Positions 1-8,502 are shown, counted from the stretch's first letter. The stretch: DNA of 64,000 bases from Galerina marginata (GCA_023014335.1 JAECYW010000020.1:1333301-1397300); one strand, 5' to 3'. Notes: generated by a model not told the origin, from the sequence alone. Numbers and translations are program-made.

Positions 1-494
1 CAGTCACAACAAGGACTCCTTGTTTAATAGTGCTCTTGCCATCAAGAATCTCCAATCTGCATGTTCCGTGAAACTTGCGGATGCTACTGCTATTAAAAAT
101 CATAGACTTGGTGACAGTTCACGTGGAAAGCTATTAATGGTCAAAAAAACATATGGCAATGATATCTGAAAGTTCCATGACATCTGTAAATTCCCGTCAG
201 ATGTCAGAGTCATTGATACTATCAGTAACTTGCATACTAGCCCTATGGACGCGTATGAAAAATCCTTCGTTTCAGACCACCAAAGGCGTGGGAAATAAAA
301 TAATCTGATCGGAGATTCAAATTTCTTGGCATCAAATACCCCCCCTCAACATTTTACATCGAGAGAATCCGTCCAGTATAGCCCAAGATATGGCTATTAC
401 AGTTTTTTTGTCCTCCATTTTGTCCTCCATATTTGTCCTCCGTTTTCCGCCATTTCCGTCCTTTGTCCGCCCTGTCCTTCCCGGAAGGACGTCC
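1..494 (+). repeat. Partial unit 0: R module plus X tail
   Basis: The window opens one base into the R segment (equivalent to position 1682). R continues to 238 and the X module fills 239-494. The upstream part of the unit lies outside the window. It is followed by an A2 head at 495, the invariable partner of an X tail. Confidence 0.95.
239..494 (-). repeat. X module (GTCC keyword, terminal hairpin)
   Basis: A 256-base segment that replaces Y2 onward after the shared bases CTTGCATACT. Full copies also lie at 16906, 21988, 32200, 44084, 49166, 55631 and 57312, with a truncated one at 63778. The right half holds GTCC at 371, 410, 422, 435, 458, 465, 474 and 491, three of them as GTCCTCC. It ends with a perfect 8-bp inverted repeat GTCCTTCC-C-GGAAGGAC (474-490) overlapping the palindrome GGACGTCC (487-494). 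Hairpin first and keyword repeats after is the module plan seen elsewhere, but here it reads on the minus strand. The left half (239-395) shows no clear pattern. Confidence 0.85.
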
Positions 495-502
495 TAATAA
501 TC
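487..502 (+). other. X-A2 junction
   Basis: Palindrome GGACGTCC followed at once by the A2 leader TAATAATC. The same join occurs at 17162, 22244, 32456, 44340, 49422, 55887 and 57568. A2 heads have no other left neighbour except A1 inside Z-headed units. Confidence 0.9.
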
Positions 503-582
503 TAAGTCGTCAACTAGTCCTGCTAGTTGTGTTACACGTAACAACTCCCATGGTAACAGACGGTAACAGATTCCTGAGAGTT
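495..582 (+). repeat. A2 module (GTAAC keyword)
   Basis: Leader TAATAATCTAAGTCGTC, hairpin CAACTAG-TCCTG-CTAGTTG (511-529), inverted pair GTTAC-AC-GTAAC (532-543), then two GGTAAC copies, ending CAGATTCCTGAGAGTT. It is the head of every unit that follows an X tail. In Z-headed units it sits inside, after A1. Confidence 0.85.
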
Positions 583-674
583 TAATAATCTAAGTCTTCA
601 ATAACACCTTGTTATTTGTTCCGTTCCGGGGAACAGCTTTTCAGTGACGGGAACACAATGGGAACAGATTTCTT
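583..674 (+). repeat. A3 module (GGAAC keyword)
   Basis: Leader TAATAATCTAAGTCTTC, hairpin AATAACA-CCT-TGTTATT (600-616), then GTTCC facing GGAAC (GTTCCGGGGAAC, one mispaired centre) and two GGGAAC copies, ending CAGATTTCTT. It has the keyword of Z but the stem of the A4 type. Confidence 0.85.
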
Positions 675-762
675 TAATAATATAAGTTGTCAATAACGAG
701 GGGTTATTGAGTTACCCGTAACAACTCCCACGGTAACAGACGGTAACAGATTCCTGAGAGTT
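675..762 (+). repeat. A4 module (GTAAC keyword)
   Basis: Variant leader TAATAATATAAGTTGTC, hairpin CAATAAC-GAGGG-GTTATTG (691-709), then GTTACCCGTAAC and two GGTAAC copies, ending CAGATTCCTGAGAGTT exactly like A2. With A5 it repeats the A2-A3 pair. Confidence 0.85.
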
Positions 763-1040
763 GAATAATATAAGTCATCAACTGGTACTACCAGTTTGTT
801 CCTGTTTTCGGGAACAGCTTTTCAGTGACGGGAACACAACGGGAACAGATCTTTGGGTTCAATGGAACTTAGGGTTCCCTATGAGAACACGCAACATTTA
901 TCCTTTTTTTCTTTTCTTGGCTTCTGTAATTACTCAGCTGACCAACACGCTGATCAACATCTGCATGTTTTGTGAAACCAACAGCTTGATTCACATGTCT
1001 GTTCAATCTGAGATATCAGGGAGGGAAATTCAACAAGAAT
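763..1040 (+). repeat. A5 module (GGAAC keyword) and pyrimidine tract
   Basis: Variant leader GAATAATATAAGTCATC, hairpin AACTGGT-ACT-ACCAGTT (780-796), GTTCC facing GGGAAC, two more GGGAAC, then TGGAAC and GGTTCC. TTAGGGTTC occurs here once. A T-rich pyrimidine tract follows at about 899-920. The rest to 1040 has no recognisable pattern. An open frame crosses the module, but its first codon is TTG, and from the first ATG only 58 codons remain. Confidence 0.8.
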
Positions 1041-1564
1041 GCTTAGGCAACGCCTAAGCTGAAACCCTTGGCTTTTTTTTAAAAACTCCATCAAAAAGCC
1101 TTGCCGAGTCCGCACTTGCATACAGGTTGCCGGCGGTCGTCATCGGTTAGGTTCTGTTGTACAATTGCATTGGGAAAAAAACAAGTTGCGTCTACAAAAA
1201 TAAATAGGGCCCGACCAAAGACTGATATTCCGCACTGTCATTGGGAAACACGTATGTGGTGCAACTATAAGTGAAATGGTGAAACTGAACTCAATCGTAG
1301 TGATTCATTTGCTTTTAGAACTAAGTATATCTCCAGGTATCTCTGAAAGTATCCAACGTTAATCCGACTTGCTCTGTTTACTGTCATTTATATCAAAGTT
1401 CCATGGAACCAAAGACTTTTGATACTGCCTCCAGCTTCTGTTGGGTGGACTGGGTATGGGTATGAACCTTGCTTTTAGAGTCATCGACCTTTTGGAGCAT
1501 CAAAATTGGAACGAAATTTCAACATCTTGTAATCACTCTTCCCGACACGTCAACCAACAAGCTT
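1041..1564 (+). repeat. Y1 module
   Basis: First of three diverged Y copies in a full unit. It opens with the perfect hairpin GCTTAGGC-AAC-GCCTAAGC (1041-1059), followed by the A/G diagnostic site at 1061. An eight-T run and a GC-richer core at about 1100-1155 containing TCGGTTAGGTT come next. After CTGATATTCCGCAC it departs from Y2 and Y3, with about 300 bases of unique sequence to an AAGCTT site at the Q boundary. T-tailed units break here, equivalent to 1354. Confidence 0.85.
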
Positions 1565-1688
1565 TAATAATCTAAGTCGTGAAGCAGCAGTGCTTATTGC
1601 ATGCCGGCATATATGCCACTGGCATCATATGACATGTCAAAAAAGTCTTACATTGAATGTAAATTCTGAAGCAGTTGGCGACAGTCAC
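1565..1688 (+). repeat. Q module (GGCAT keyword)
   Basis: Leader TAATAATCTAAGTCGTG, small stem AAGCA-GCAG-TGCTT, palindrome ATGCCGGCAT (1601-1610), then ATGCC and GGCAT. The beginning is near-identical to W apart from the stem centre and a few bases. Short frames on both strands overlap it and continue into R; they look like chance frames. Confidence 0.8.
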
Positions 1689-1950
1689 AACAAGGACTCC
1701 TTGTTTAATAGTGCTCTTGCCATCAAGAATCTCCAATCTGCATGTTCCGTGAAACTTGCGGATGCTACTGCTATTAAAAATCATAGACTTGGTGACAGTT
1801 CACGTGGAAAGCTATTAATGGTCAAAAAAACATATGGCAATGATATCTGAAAGTTCCATGACATCTGTAAATTCCCGTCAGATGTCAGAGTCATTGATAC
1901 TATCAGTAACTTGCATACTGCAGTTTATAATCAACTTGGTGAATCAGAAT
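1689..1950 (+). repeat. R module
   Basis: Opens with the perfect hairpin AACAAGG-ACT-CCTTGTT (1689-1705), followed by CTTGCCATCAAG, itself a 4-bp inverted repeat. The region near 1850-1905 is a diverged copy of the Y3 end (AAGTTCCATGA, CTGTA, CCCGTCAGATGTCAGAGT). M tails end at the equivalent of 1700, inside the hairpin. X tails branch off after 1919. Confidence 0.8.
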
Positions 1951-2266
1951 GCTTAGGCAACGCCTAAGCTGAGACCCTTGAATTTTCTATTGAAATCTCA
2001 TCAAAAACCTTGCCGAGTCCGCACTTGCATACAGGTCACCGGCGGTCGTCATCGGTTAGGTTCTGTTGTACAATTGCGTTAAGAAAAAACAAGTTGCGTC
2101 TACAAAATAAATAGGGCCTAACCAAAGACTGATATTCCGCACCCTCACCAAGAAACACGTGTGTCATCCATAAGTTCCATGAAACCTGTAGATCCACGTC
2201 AGATGTCTACTTGGTCAAAGTATTGATCAAAAATTGTGTTAGAATGCTTGAGTGAATTCTGTTGAA
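1951..2266 (+). repeat. Y2 module
   Basis: Same hairpin as Y1 (1951-1969) and the same GC-richer core with small differences (TCACCGGCGG for TTGCCGGCGG; GCGTTAAG for GCATTGGG). It also keeps the right part seen in Y3: GATATTCCGCACCCTCACCA, CACGTGTGTC, GTTCCATGAAACCTGTAGA and a GTCAGATGTC end. Found only in units with full or K tails. Confidence 0.85.
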
Positions 2267-2660
2267 CTCCCGCAAACAGACCAGTGACTTTACGATGATT
2301 ATGTAATCACTTTCCCCTTTGATATCTTCACTCCTGCGGGACAATCCTTGACTCGAGTCCTTCTTCCGAACCATCAAGTGAATTCCCGCAAACAAGTGAA
2401 TTGACTTTATGTGGACGTGAGTTGTGTTTAAAGACTGATTTCTAAGTTCTGTGGAACCTACAGTTGATTGGCAAGCAAGTTCTGTTGTACTCCCGCAAAC
2501 AGTGAATGTCTTCACTCTGAGTGCGTTGAAATTGCGTCTACAGGGCAGAATTAAATACTGATACCAGGAAATAAGTTCTGTTGATACCAAGTCTGTAGAT
2601 CCATGTCAGGTCAGAGTATTTGTATTAGAGTCTTCCTTTCCTTTGGTGATATACTTTCAC
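2267..2660 (+). repeat. TCCCGC-keyword region
   Basis: Holds CTCCCGCAAACA at 2267 and 2490 and TTCCCGCAAACA at 2383, with an inverted GCGGGA near 2336 and palindrome GACTCGAGTC at 2350-2359. A fourth direct copy lies in the Y3 tail at 3340. About 2540-2635 is another weak copy of the Y right end (CTGATACCAGGAAA, CTGTAGATCCATGTCAG). A 127-codon minus-strand frame overlaps it but begins with TTG and encodes nothing I recognise. Confidence 0.65.
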
Positions 2661-2975
2661 AACTAGGACTCCTAGTTTGATGGCGATGGCACCATCAAAA
2701 TAAAGCAATATTCATGTTCCATGACACTTGCAGATCACTTTGCCATCAAACATTTTTTTTATCTCTTCGTTTCAAGCAACATCCAGATCTCTCTGCCATC
2801 GCATTGATGGCGCCATCATCACAAAAACAGGTTCCAAAGTACTTGCAGATTACTTTGCCATCGGGATCCATCAAATAAACAGGTTCTGATATTCTGCATC
2901 TTCATCAGGAAATGCGTGTGATCTGGAAGTTCCATGACACCTGTAGATCTACGTGAGTCATTGGTACATAAGAGT
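2661..2975 (+). repeat. GATGGC-keyword module
   Basis: Perfect hairpin AACTAGG-ACT-CCTAGTT (2661-2677), then GATGGCGATGGCACCATC, followed by GCCATC or CCATC copies to about 2872. The perfect palindrome GATGGCGCCATC lies at 2806-2817. From about 2885 it runs into another diverged Y right end (TTCATCAGGAAATGCGTGTG, then TTCCATGACACCTGTAGATC). It has no TAATAATC leader, but TTTCAC precedes the hairpin much as AGTCAC does in R. Confidence 0.8.
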
Positions 2976-3372
2976 GCTTAGGCAACGCCTAAGCTGAGAC
3001 CCTTGGCTTTTTAAATTGAAAACCCATCAAAAACCTTGCCGAGTCCGCACTTGCGTCCAGGTGGCCGGCGGTCGTCATCGGTTAGGTTCTGTTGTACAAT
3101 TGCGTTGGGAAAAAAACAAGTTGCATCTAGAAAAATAAATAAGGCCCAACCAAAGACTGATATTCCGCACCCTTACCAGGAAACGCGTGTGTCATCCGTA
3201 AGTTCCATGAAACCTGTAGATCCACGTCAGTTGATCAAAAATTGTATTAGAGTATTCTCTATGTAATCAATTTCCCATTTGAGTCCTTCTTCCCAAGTTC
3301 TGTAGAACCATCAGTTATTGGCGAGCAAATTCTATTGGACTCCCGCAAACAAGTGAATTGACTTTACGTGGA
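2976..3372 (+). repeat. Y3 module and full-tail end
   Basis: Third Y copy: hairpin 2976-2994, core with TCGGTTAGGTT at 3078, then the Y right end and a last CTCCCGCAAACA at 3340. Right edge ACGTGGA before the next Z head. The K unit breaks here after the equivalent of 3025. A short frame starting TTG at 3036 has no recognisable product. Confidence 0.8.
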
Positions 3373-3615
3373 TAATAATCTAAGTCGTCAACTGGTACTA
3401 CCAGTTTGTTCCCGTTCCCGGGAACAGCTTTTCAGTGACGGGAACACAATGGGAACAGAATTATGGGTTCAGTGGAACATGTGGATGTCTATGGGAACAT
3501 GTTTCTAAGTTTTATGGAACCAAAAATTGCTGAGAGGAACAATAACAACAGGTTTACATGTTTTGCACAGTATTATTTACATGACAGGAATACAACAGAA
3601 ACAGAATCATAGTCC
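3373..3615 (+). repeat. Z module (GGAAC keyword)
   Basis: Leader TAATAATCTAAGTCGTC, then hairpin AACTGGT-ACT-ACCAGTT (3390-3406), then palindrome GTTCCCGGGAAC (3414-3425). Spaced direct GGAAC copies follow near 3441, 3452, 3474, 3494, 3515 and 3536. It is the left head of all Z-type units, and the left edge TAATAATC is always exact whatever precedes it (GA or CC). Ends in CAGAATCATAGTCC. No frame of interest. Confidence 0.85.
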
Positions 3616-3824
3616 TAATAATCTAAGTCGTGAAGCAGGGACCCTTATTGCATGCTGGCATAGATGCCAAAGCCCTCATATGATATGTCAAAAATAAAAT
3701 TAAAAAGGCACTGGCATCAGCTATATATGTTCCATGGCACTTTGGCATCCAATAACAGTGCCAAAAAGATTAATTGAACTCGCTTTGGCATCTGATACAT
3801 AAGATTCACAAAACCAAACAGATC
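3616..3824 (+). repeat. W module (GGCAT keyword)
   Basis: Starts TAATAATCTAAGTCGTG after CC. An imperfect stem (AAGCAGG-GAC-CCTTATT, 5 of 7 pairs) is followed by GCATGCTGGCAT, then spaced ATGCC, GGCAT and TGCC copies to about 3792. It is a diverged relative of Q (1565). Present only in Z-headed units. Confidence 0.75.
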
Positions 3825-3895
3825 TAATAATCTAAGTCATCAACTAGTCCTGCTAGTTGTGTTAAACGTAACAACTCCCACGGTAACAGATTCCT
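3825..3895 (+). repeat. A1 module (GTAAC keyword, short)
   Basis: Seventy-one bases: leader TAATAATCTAAGTCATC, hairpin CAACTAG-TCCTG-CTAGTTG, then GTTAAACGTAAC and one more GTAAC, ending CAGATTCCT. It is an A2-like module lacking one keyword copy. Only in Z-headed units. Confidence 0.8.
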
Positions 3896-5094
3896 TAATA
3901 ATCTAAGTCGTCAACTAGTCCTGCTAGTTGTGTTACACGTAACAACTCCCATGGTAACAGACGGTAACAGATTCCTGAGAGTTTAATAATCTAAGTCTTC
4001 AATAACACCTTGTTATTTGTTCCGTTCCGGGGAACAGCTTTTCAGTGACGGGAACACAATGGGAACAGATTTCTTTAATAATATAAGTTGTCAATAACGA
4101 GGGGTTATTGAGTTACCCGTAACAACTCCCACGGTAACAGACGGTAACAGATTCCTGAGAGTTGAATAATATAAGTCATCAACTGGTACTACCAGTTTGT
4201 TCCTGTTTTCGGGAACAGCTTTTCAGTGACGGGAACACAACGGGAACAGATCTTTGGGTTCAATGGAACTTAGGGTTCCCTATGAGAACACGCAACATTT
4301 ATCCTTTTTTTCTTTTCTTGGCTTCTGTAATTACTCAGCTGACCAACACGCTGATCAACATCTGCATGTTTTGTGAAACCAACAGCTTGATTCACATGTC
4401 TGTTCAATCTGAGATATCAGGGAGGGAAATTCAACAAGAATGCTTAGGCAACGCCTAAGCTAAAACCCTTGGCTTTTTTTTAAAAACTCCATCAAAAAGC
4501 CTTGCCGAGTCCGCACTTGCATACAGGTTGCCGGCGGTCGTCATCGGTTAGGTTCTGTTGTACAATTGCATTGGGAAAAAAACAAGTTGCGTCTACAAAA
4601 ATAAATAGGGCCCGACCAAAGACTGATATTCCGCACTGTCATTGGGAAACACGTATGTGGTGCAACTATAAGTGAAATGGTGAAACTGAACTCAATCGTA
4701 GTGATTCATTTGCTTTTAGAACTAAGTATATCTCCAGGTATCTCTGAAAGTATCCAACGTTAATCCGACTTGCTCTGTTTACTGTCATTTATATCAAAGT
4801 TCCATGGAACCAAAGACTTTTGATACTGCCTCCAGCTTCTGTTGGGTGGACTGGGTATGGGTATGAACCTTGCTTTTAGAGTCATCGACCTTTTGGAGCA
4901 TCAAAATTGGAACGAAATTTCAACATCTTGTAATCACTCTTCCCGACACGTCAACCAACAAGCTTTAATAATCTAAGTCGTGAAGCAGCAGTGCTTATTG
5001 CATGCCGGCATATATGCCACTGGCATCATATGACATGTCAAAAAAGTCTTACATTGAATGTAAATTCTGAAGCAGTTGGCGACAGTCACAACAA

Positions 5095-5109
5095 GGACTC
5101 CTAATAATC
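5095..5109 (+). other. M-type junction
   Basis: GGACTCC directly joined to TAATAATC. Relative to the full unit, 1672 bases are missing between the R hairpin and the Z head. The only possible overlap is one T. The second copy is at 26844-26858. Confidence 0.9.
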
Positions 5110-8100
5110 TAAGTCGTCAACTGGTACTACCAGTTTGTTCCCGTTCCCGGGAACAGCTTTTCAGTGACGGGAACACAATGGGAACAGAATTATGGGTTCA
5201 GTGGAACATGTGGATGTCTATGGGAACATGTTTCTAAGTTTTATGGAACCAAAAATTGCTGAGAGGAACAATAACAACAGGTTTACATGTTTTGCACAGT
5301 ATTATTTACATGACAGGAATACAACAGAAACAGAATCATAGTCCTAATAATCTAAGTCGTGAAGCAGGGACCCTTATTGCATGCTGGCATAGATGCCAAA
5401 GCCCTCATATGATATGTCAAAAATAAAATTAAAAAGGCACTGGCATCAGCTATATATGTTCCATGGCACTTTGGCATCCAATAACAGTGCCAAAAAGATT
5501 AATTGAACTCGCTTTGGCATCTGATACATAAGATTCACAAAACCAAACAGATCTAATAATCTAAGTCATCAACTAGTCCTGCTAGTTGTGTTAAACGTAA
5601 CAACTCCCACGGTAACAGATTCCTTAATAATCTAAGTCGTCAACTAGTCCTGCTAGTTGTGTTACACGTAACAACTCCCATGGTAACAGACGGTAACAGA
5701 TTCCTGAGAGTTTAATAATCTAAGTCTTCAATAACACCTTGTTATTTGTTCCGTTCCGGGGAACAGCTTTTCAGTGACGGGAACACAATGGGAACAGATT
5801 TCTTTAATAATATAAGTTGTCAATAACGAGGGGTTATTGAGTTACCCGTAACAACTCCCACGGTAACAGACGGTAACAGATTCCTGAGAGTTGAATAATA
5901 TAAGTCATCAACTGGTACTACCAGTTTGTTCCTGTTTTCGGGAACAGCTTTTCAGTGACGGGAACACAACGGGAACAGATCTTTGGGTTCAATGGAACTT
6001 AGGGTTCCCTATGAGAACACGCAACATTTATCCTTTTTTTCTTTTCTTGGCTTCTGTAATTACTCAGCTGACCAACACGCTGATCAACATCTGCATGTTT
6101 TGTGAAACCAACAGCTTGATTCACATGTCTGTTCAATCTGAGATATCAGGGAGGGAAATTCAACAAGAATGCTTAGGCAACGCCTAAGCTAAAACCCTTG
6201 GCTTTTTTTTAAAAACTCCATCAAAAAGCCTTGCCGAGTCCGCACTTGCATACAGGTTGCCGGCGGTCGTCATCGGTTAGGTTCTGTTGTACAATTGCAT
6301 TGGGAAAAAAACAAGTTGCGTCTACAAAAATAAATAGGGCCCGACCAAAGACTGATATTCCGCACTGTCATTGGGAAACACGTATGTGGTGCAACTATAA
6401 GTGAAATGGTGAAACTGAACTCAATCGTAGTGATTCATTTGCTTTTAGAACTAAGTATATCTCCAGGTATCTCTGAAAGTATCCAACGTTAATCCGACTT
6501 GCTCTGTTTACTGTCATTTATATCAAAGTTCCATGGAACCAAAGACTTTTGATACTGCCTCCAGCTTCTGTTGGGTGGACTGGGTATGGGTATGAACCTT
6601 GCTTTTAGAGTCATCGACCTTTTGGAGCATCAAAATTGGAACGAAATTTCAACATCTTGTAATCACTCTTCCCGACACGTCAACCAACAAGCTTTAATAA
6701 TCTAAGTCGTGAAGCAGCAGTGCTTATTGCATGCCGGCATATATGCCACTGGCATCATATGACATGTCAAAAAAGTCTTACATTGAATGTAAATTCTGAA
6801 GCAGTTGGCGACAGTCACAACAAGGACTCCTTGTTTAATAGTGCTCTTGCCATCAAGAATCTCCAATCTGCATGTTCCGTGAAACTTGCGGATGCTACTG
6901 CTATTAAAAATCATAGACTTGGTGACAGTTCACGTGGAAAGCTATTAATGGTCAAAAAAACATATGGCAATGATATCTGAAAGTTCCATGACATCTGTAA
7001 ATTCCCGTCAGATGTCAGAGTCATTGATACTATCAGTAACTTGCATACTGCAGTTTATAATCAACTTGGTGAATCAGAATGCTTAGGCAACGCCTAAGCT
7101 GAGACCCTTGAATTTTCTATTGAAATCTCATCAAAAACCTTGCCGAGTCCGCACTTGCATACAGGTCACCGGCGGTCGTCATCGGTTAGGTTCTGTTGTA
7201 CAATTGCGTTAAGAAAAAACAAGTTGCGTCTACAAAATAAATAGGGCCTAACCAAAGACTGATATTCCGCACCCTCACCAAGAAACACGTGTGTCATCCA
7301 TAAGTTCCATGAAACCTGTAGATCCACGTCAGATGTCTACTTGGTCAAAGTATTGATCAAAAATTGTGTTAGAATGCTTGAGTGAATTCTGTTGAACTCC
7401 CGCAAACAGACCAGTGACTTTACGATGATTATGTAATCACTTTCCCCTTTGATATCTTCACTCCTGCGGGACAATCCTTGACTCGAGTCCTTCTTCCGAA
7501 CCATCAAGTGAATTCCCGCAAACAAGTGAATTGACTTTATGTGGACGTGAGTTGTGTTTAAAGACTGATTTCTAAGTTCTGTGGAACCTACAGTTGATTG
7601 GCAAGCAAGTTCTGTTGTACTCCCGCAAACAGTGAATGTCTTCACTCTGAGTGCGTTGAAATTGCGTCTACAGGGCAGAATTAAATACTGATACCAGGAA
7701 ATAAGTTCTGTTGATACCAAGTCTGTAGATCCATGTCAGGTCAGAGTATTTGTATTAGAGTCTTCCTTTCCTTTGGTGATATACTTTCACAACTAGGACT
7801 CCTAGTTTGATGGCGATGGCACCATCAAAATAAAGCAATATTCATGTTCCATGACACTTGCAGATCACTTTGCCATCAAACATTTTTTTTATCTCTTCGT
7901 TTCAAGCAACATCCAGATCTCTCTGCCATCGCATTGATGGCGCCATCATCACAAAAACAGGTTCCAAAGTACTTGCAGATTACTTTGCCATCGGGATCCA
8001 TCAAATAAACAGGTTCTGATATTCTGCATCTTCATCAGGAAATGCGTGTGATCTGGAAGTTCCATGACACCTGTAGATCTACGTGAGTCATTGGTACATA

Positions 8101-8502
8101 AGAGTGCTTAGGCAACGCCTAAGCTGAGACCCTTGGCTTTTTAAATTGAAAACCCATCAAAAACCTTGCCGAGTCCGCACTTGCGTCCAGGTGGCCGGCG
8201 GTCGTCATCGGTTAGGTTCTGTTGTACAATTGCGTTGGGAAAAAAACAAGTTGCATCTAGAAAAATAAATAAGGCCCAACCAAAGACTGATATTCCGCAC
8301 CCTTACCAGGAAACGCGTGTGTCATCCGTAAGTTCCATGAAACCTGTAGATCCACGTCAGTTGATCAAAAATTGTATTAGAGTATTCTCTATGTAATCAA
8401 TTTCCCATTTGAGTCCTTCTTCCCAAGTTCTGTAGAACCATCAGTTATTGGCGAGCAAATTCTATTGGACTCCCGCAAACAAGTGAATTGACTTTACGTG
8501 GA
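5102..8502 (+). repeat. Unit 3: Z head, full tail (3401 bp)
   Basis: Longest unit form, with every module except X. The diagnostic site (6191) is A. The right edge is ACGTGGA joined to the next TAATAATC. Confidence 0.95.

Larger units (their letters stand above)
495..3372 (+). repeat. Unit 1: A2 head, full tail (2878 bp)
   Basis: Reference copy for the internal module map: A2 495, A3 583, A4 675, A5 763, Y1 1041, Q 1565, R 1689, Y2 1951, TCCCGC part about 2267, GATGGC part 2661, Y3 2976. It carries G at the diagnostic site 1061. Joined on the right to a Z head at 3373. Confidence 0.95.
3373..5101 (+). repeat. Unit 2: Z head, M tail (1729 bp)
   Basis: Contains Z, W, A1-A5, Y1, Q and the left half of the R hairpin, then stops. 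The last bases GGACTCC are the left arm end, loop and first two right-arm bases of that hairpin. The next Z head follows at 5102 without spacer. Diagnostic site 4462 is A. Confidence 0.95.

Noticed and set aside
495..1040. CRISPR array
   Set aside because: The repeats are of unequal length, with related rather than unique intervening sequence, there are no cas genes, and the sequence is eukaryotic telomere-adjacent.
761..1057. 98-codon frame present in all 25 units, with a hydrophobic stretch
   Set aside because: It starts with TTG, which a eukaryote would not normally use, and begins within a repeat leader. From the first ATG only 58 codons remain. Conservation reflects the identity of the whole unit and not protein selection. 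Expression data would be needed to revive it.
1100..1170. tRNA-like or polymerase III box in the Y core
   Set aside because: GGTTAGGTTCTG vaguely recalls a B box, but no matching A box or cloverleaf could be drawn.
1572..1850. Overlapping 70-codon minus and 86-codon plus frames across Q and R
   Set aside because: They cover the same bases in opposite directions and contain the hairpins and palindromes. The plus frame starts GTG. No recognisable domain; best read as chance frames.
2207..2590. 127-codon minus-strand frame, longest in the window
   Set aside because: Begins with TTG, spans the TCCCGC repeats and has no recognisable motif, signal or family resemblance. It is also absent from units with M, T or X tails.
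2890..2940. Possible hammerhead ribozyme on the minus strand (CTGATGA from TCATCAG)
   Set aside because: Hammerhead cores also need a GAAA box after stem II and closing stems. I could not find them in place, and the related Y copies lack the CTGATGA.
3036..3266. 76-codon frame in Y3
   Set aside because: Begins with TTG. Y1 and Y2 keep the DNA but not the frame, so there is no sign of selection on protein.
3373..3410. Helitron 3' end (hairpin near the terminus) on the minus strand
   Set aside because: Helitrons end in CTRR shortly after the hairpin. Here the end is GACTTAGATTATTA, with no CTRR at the junction and no 5' TC partner seen.
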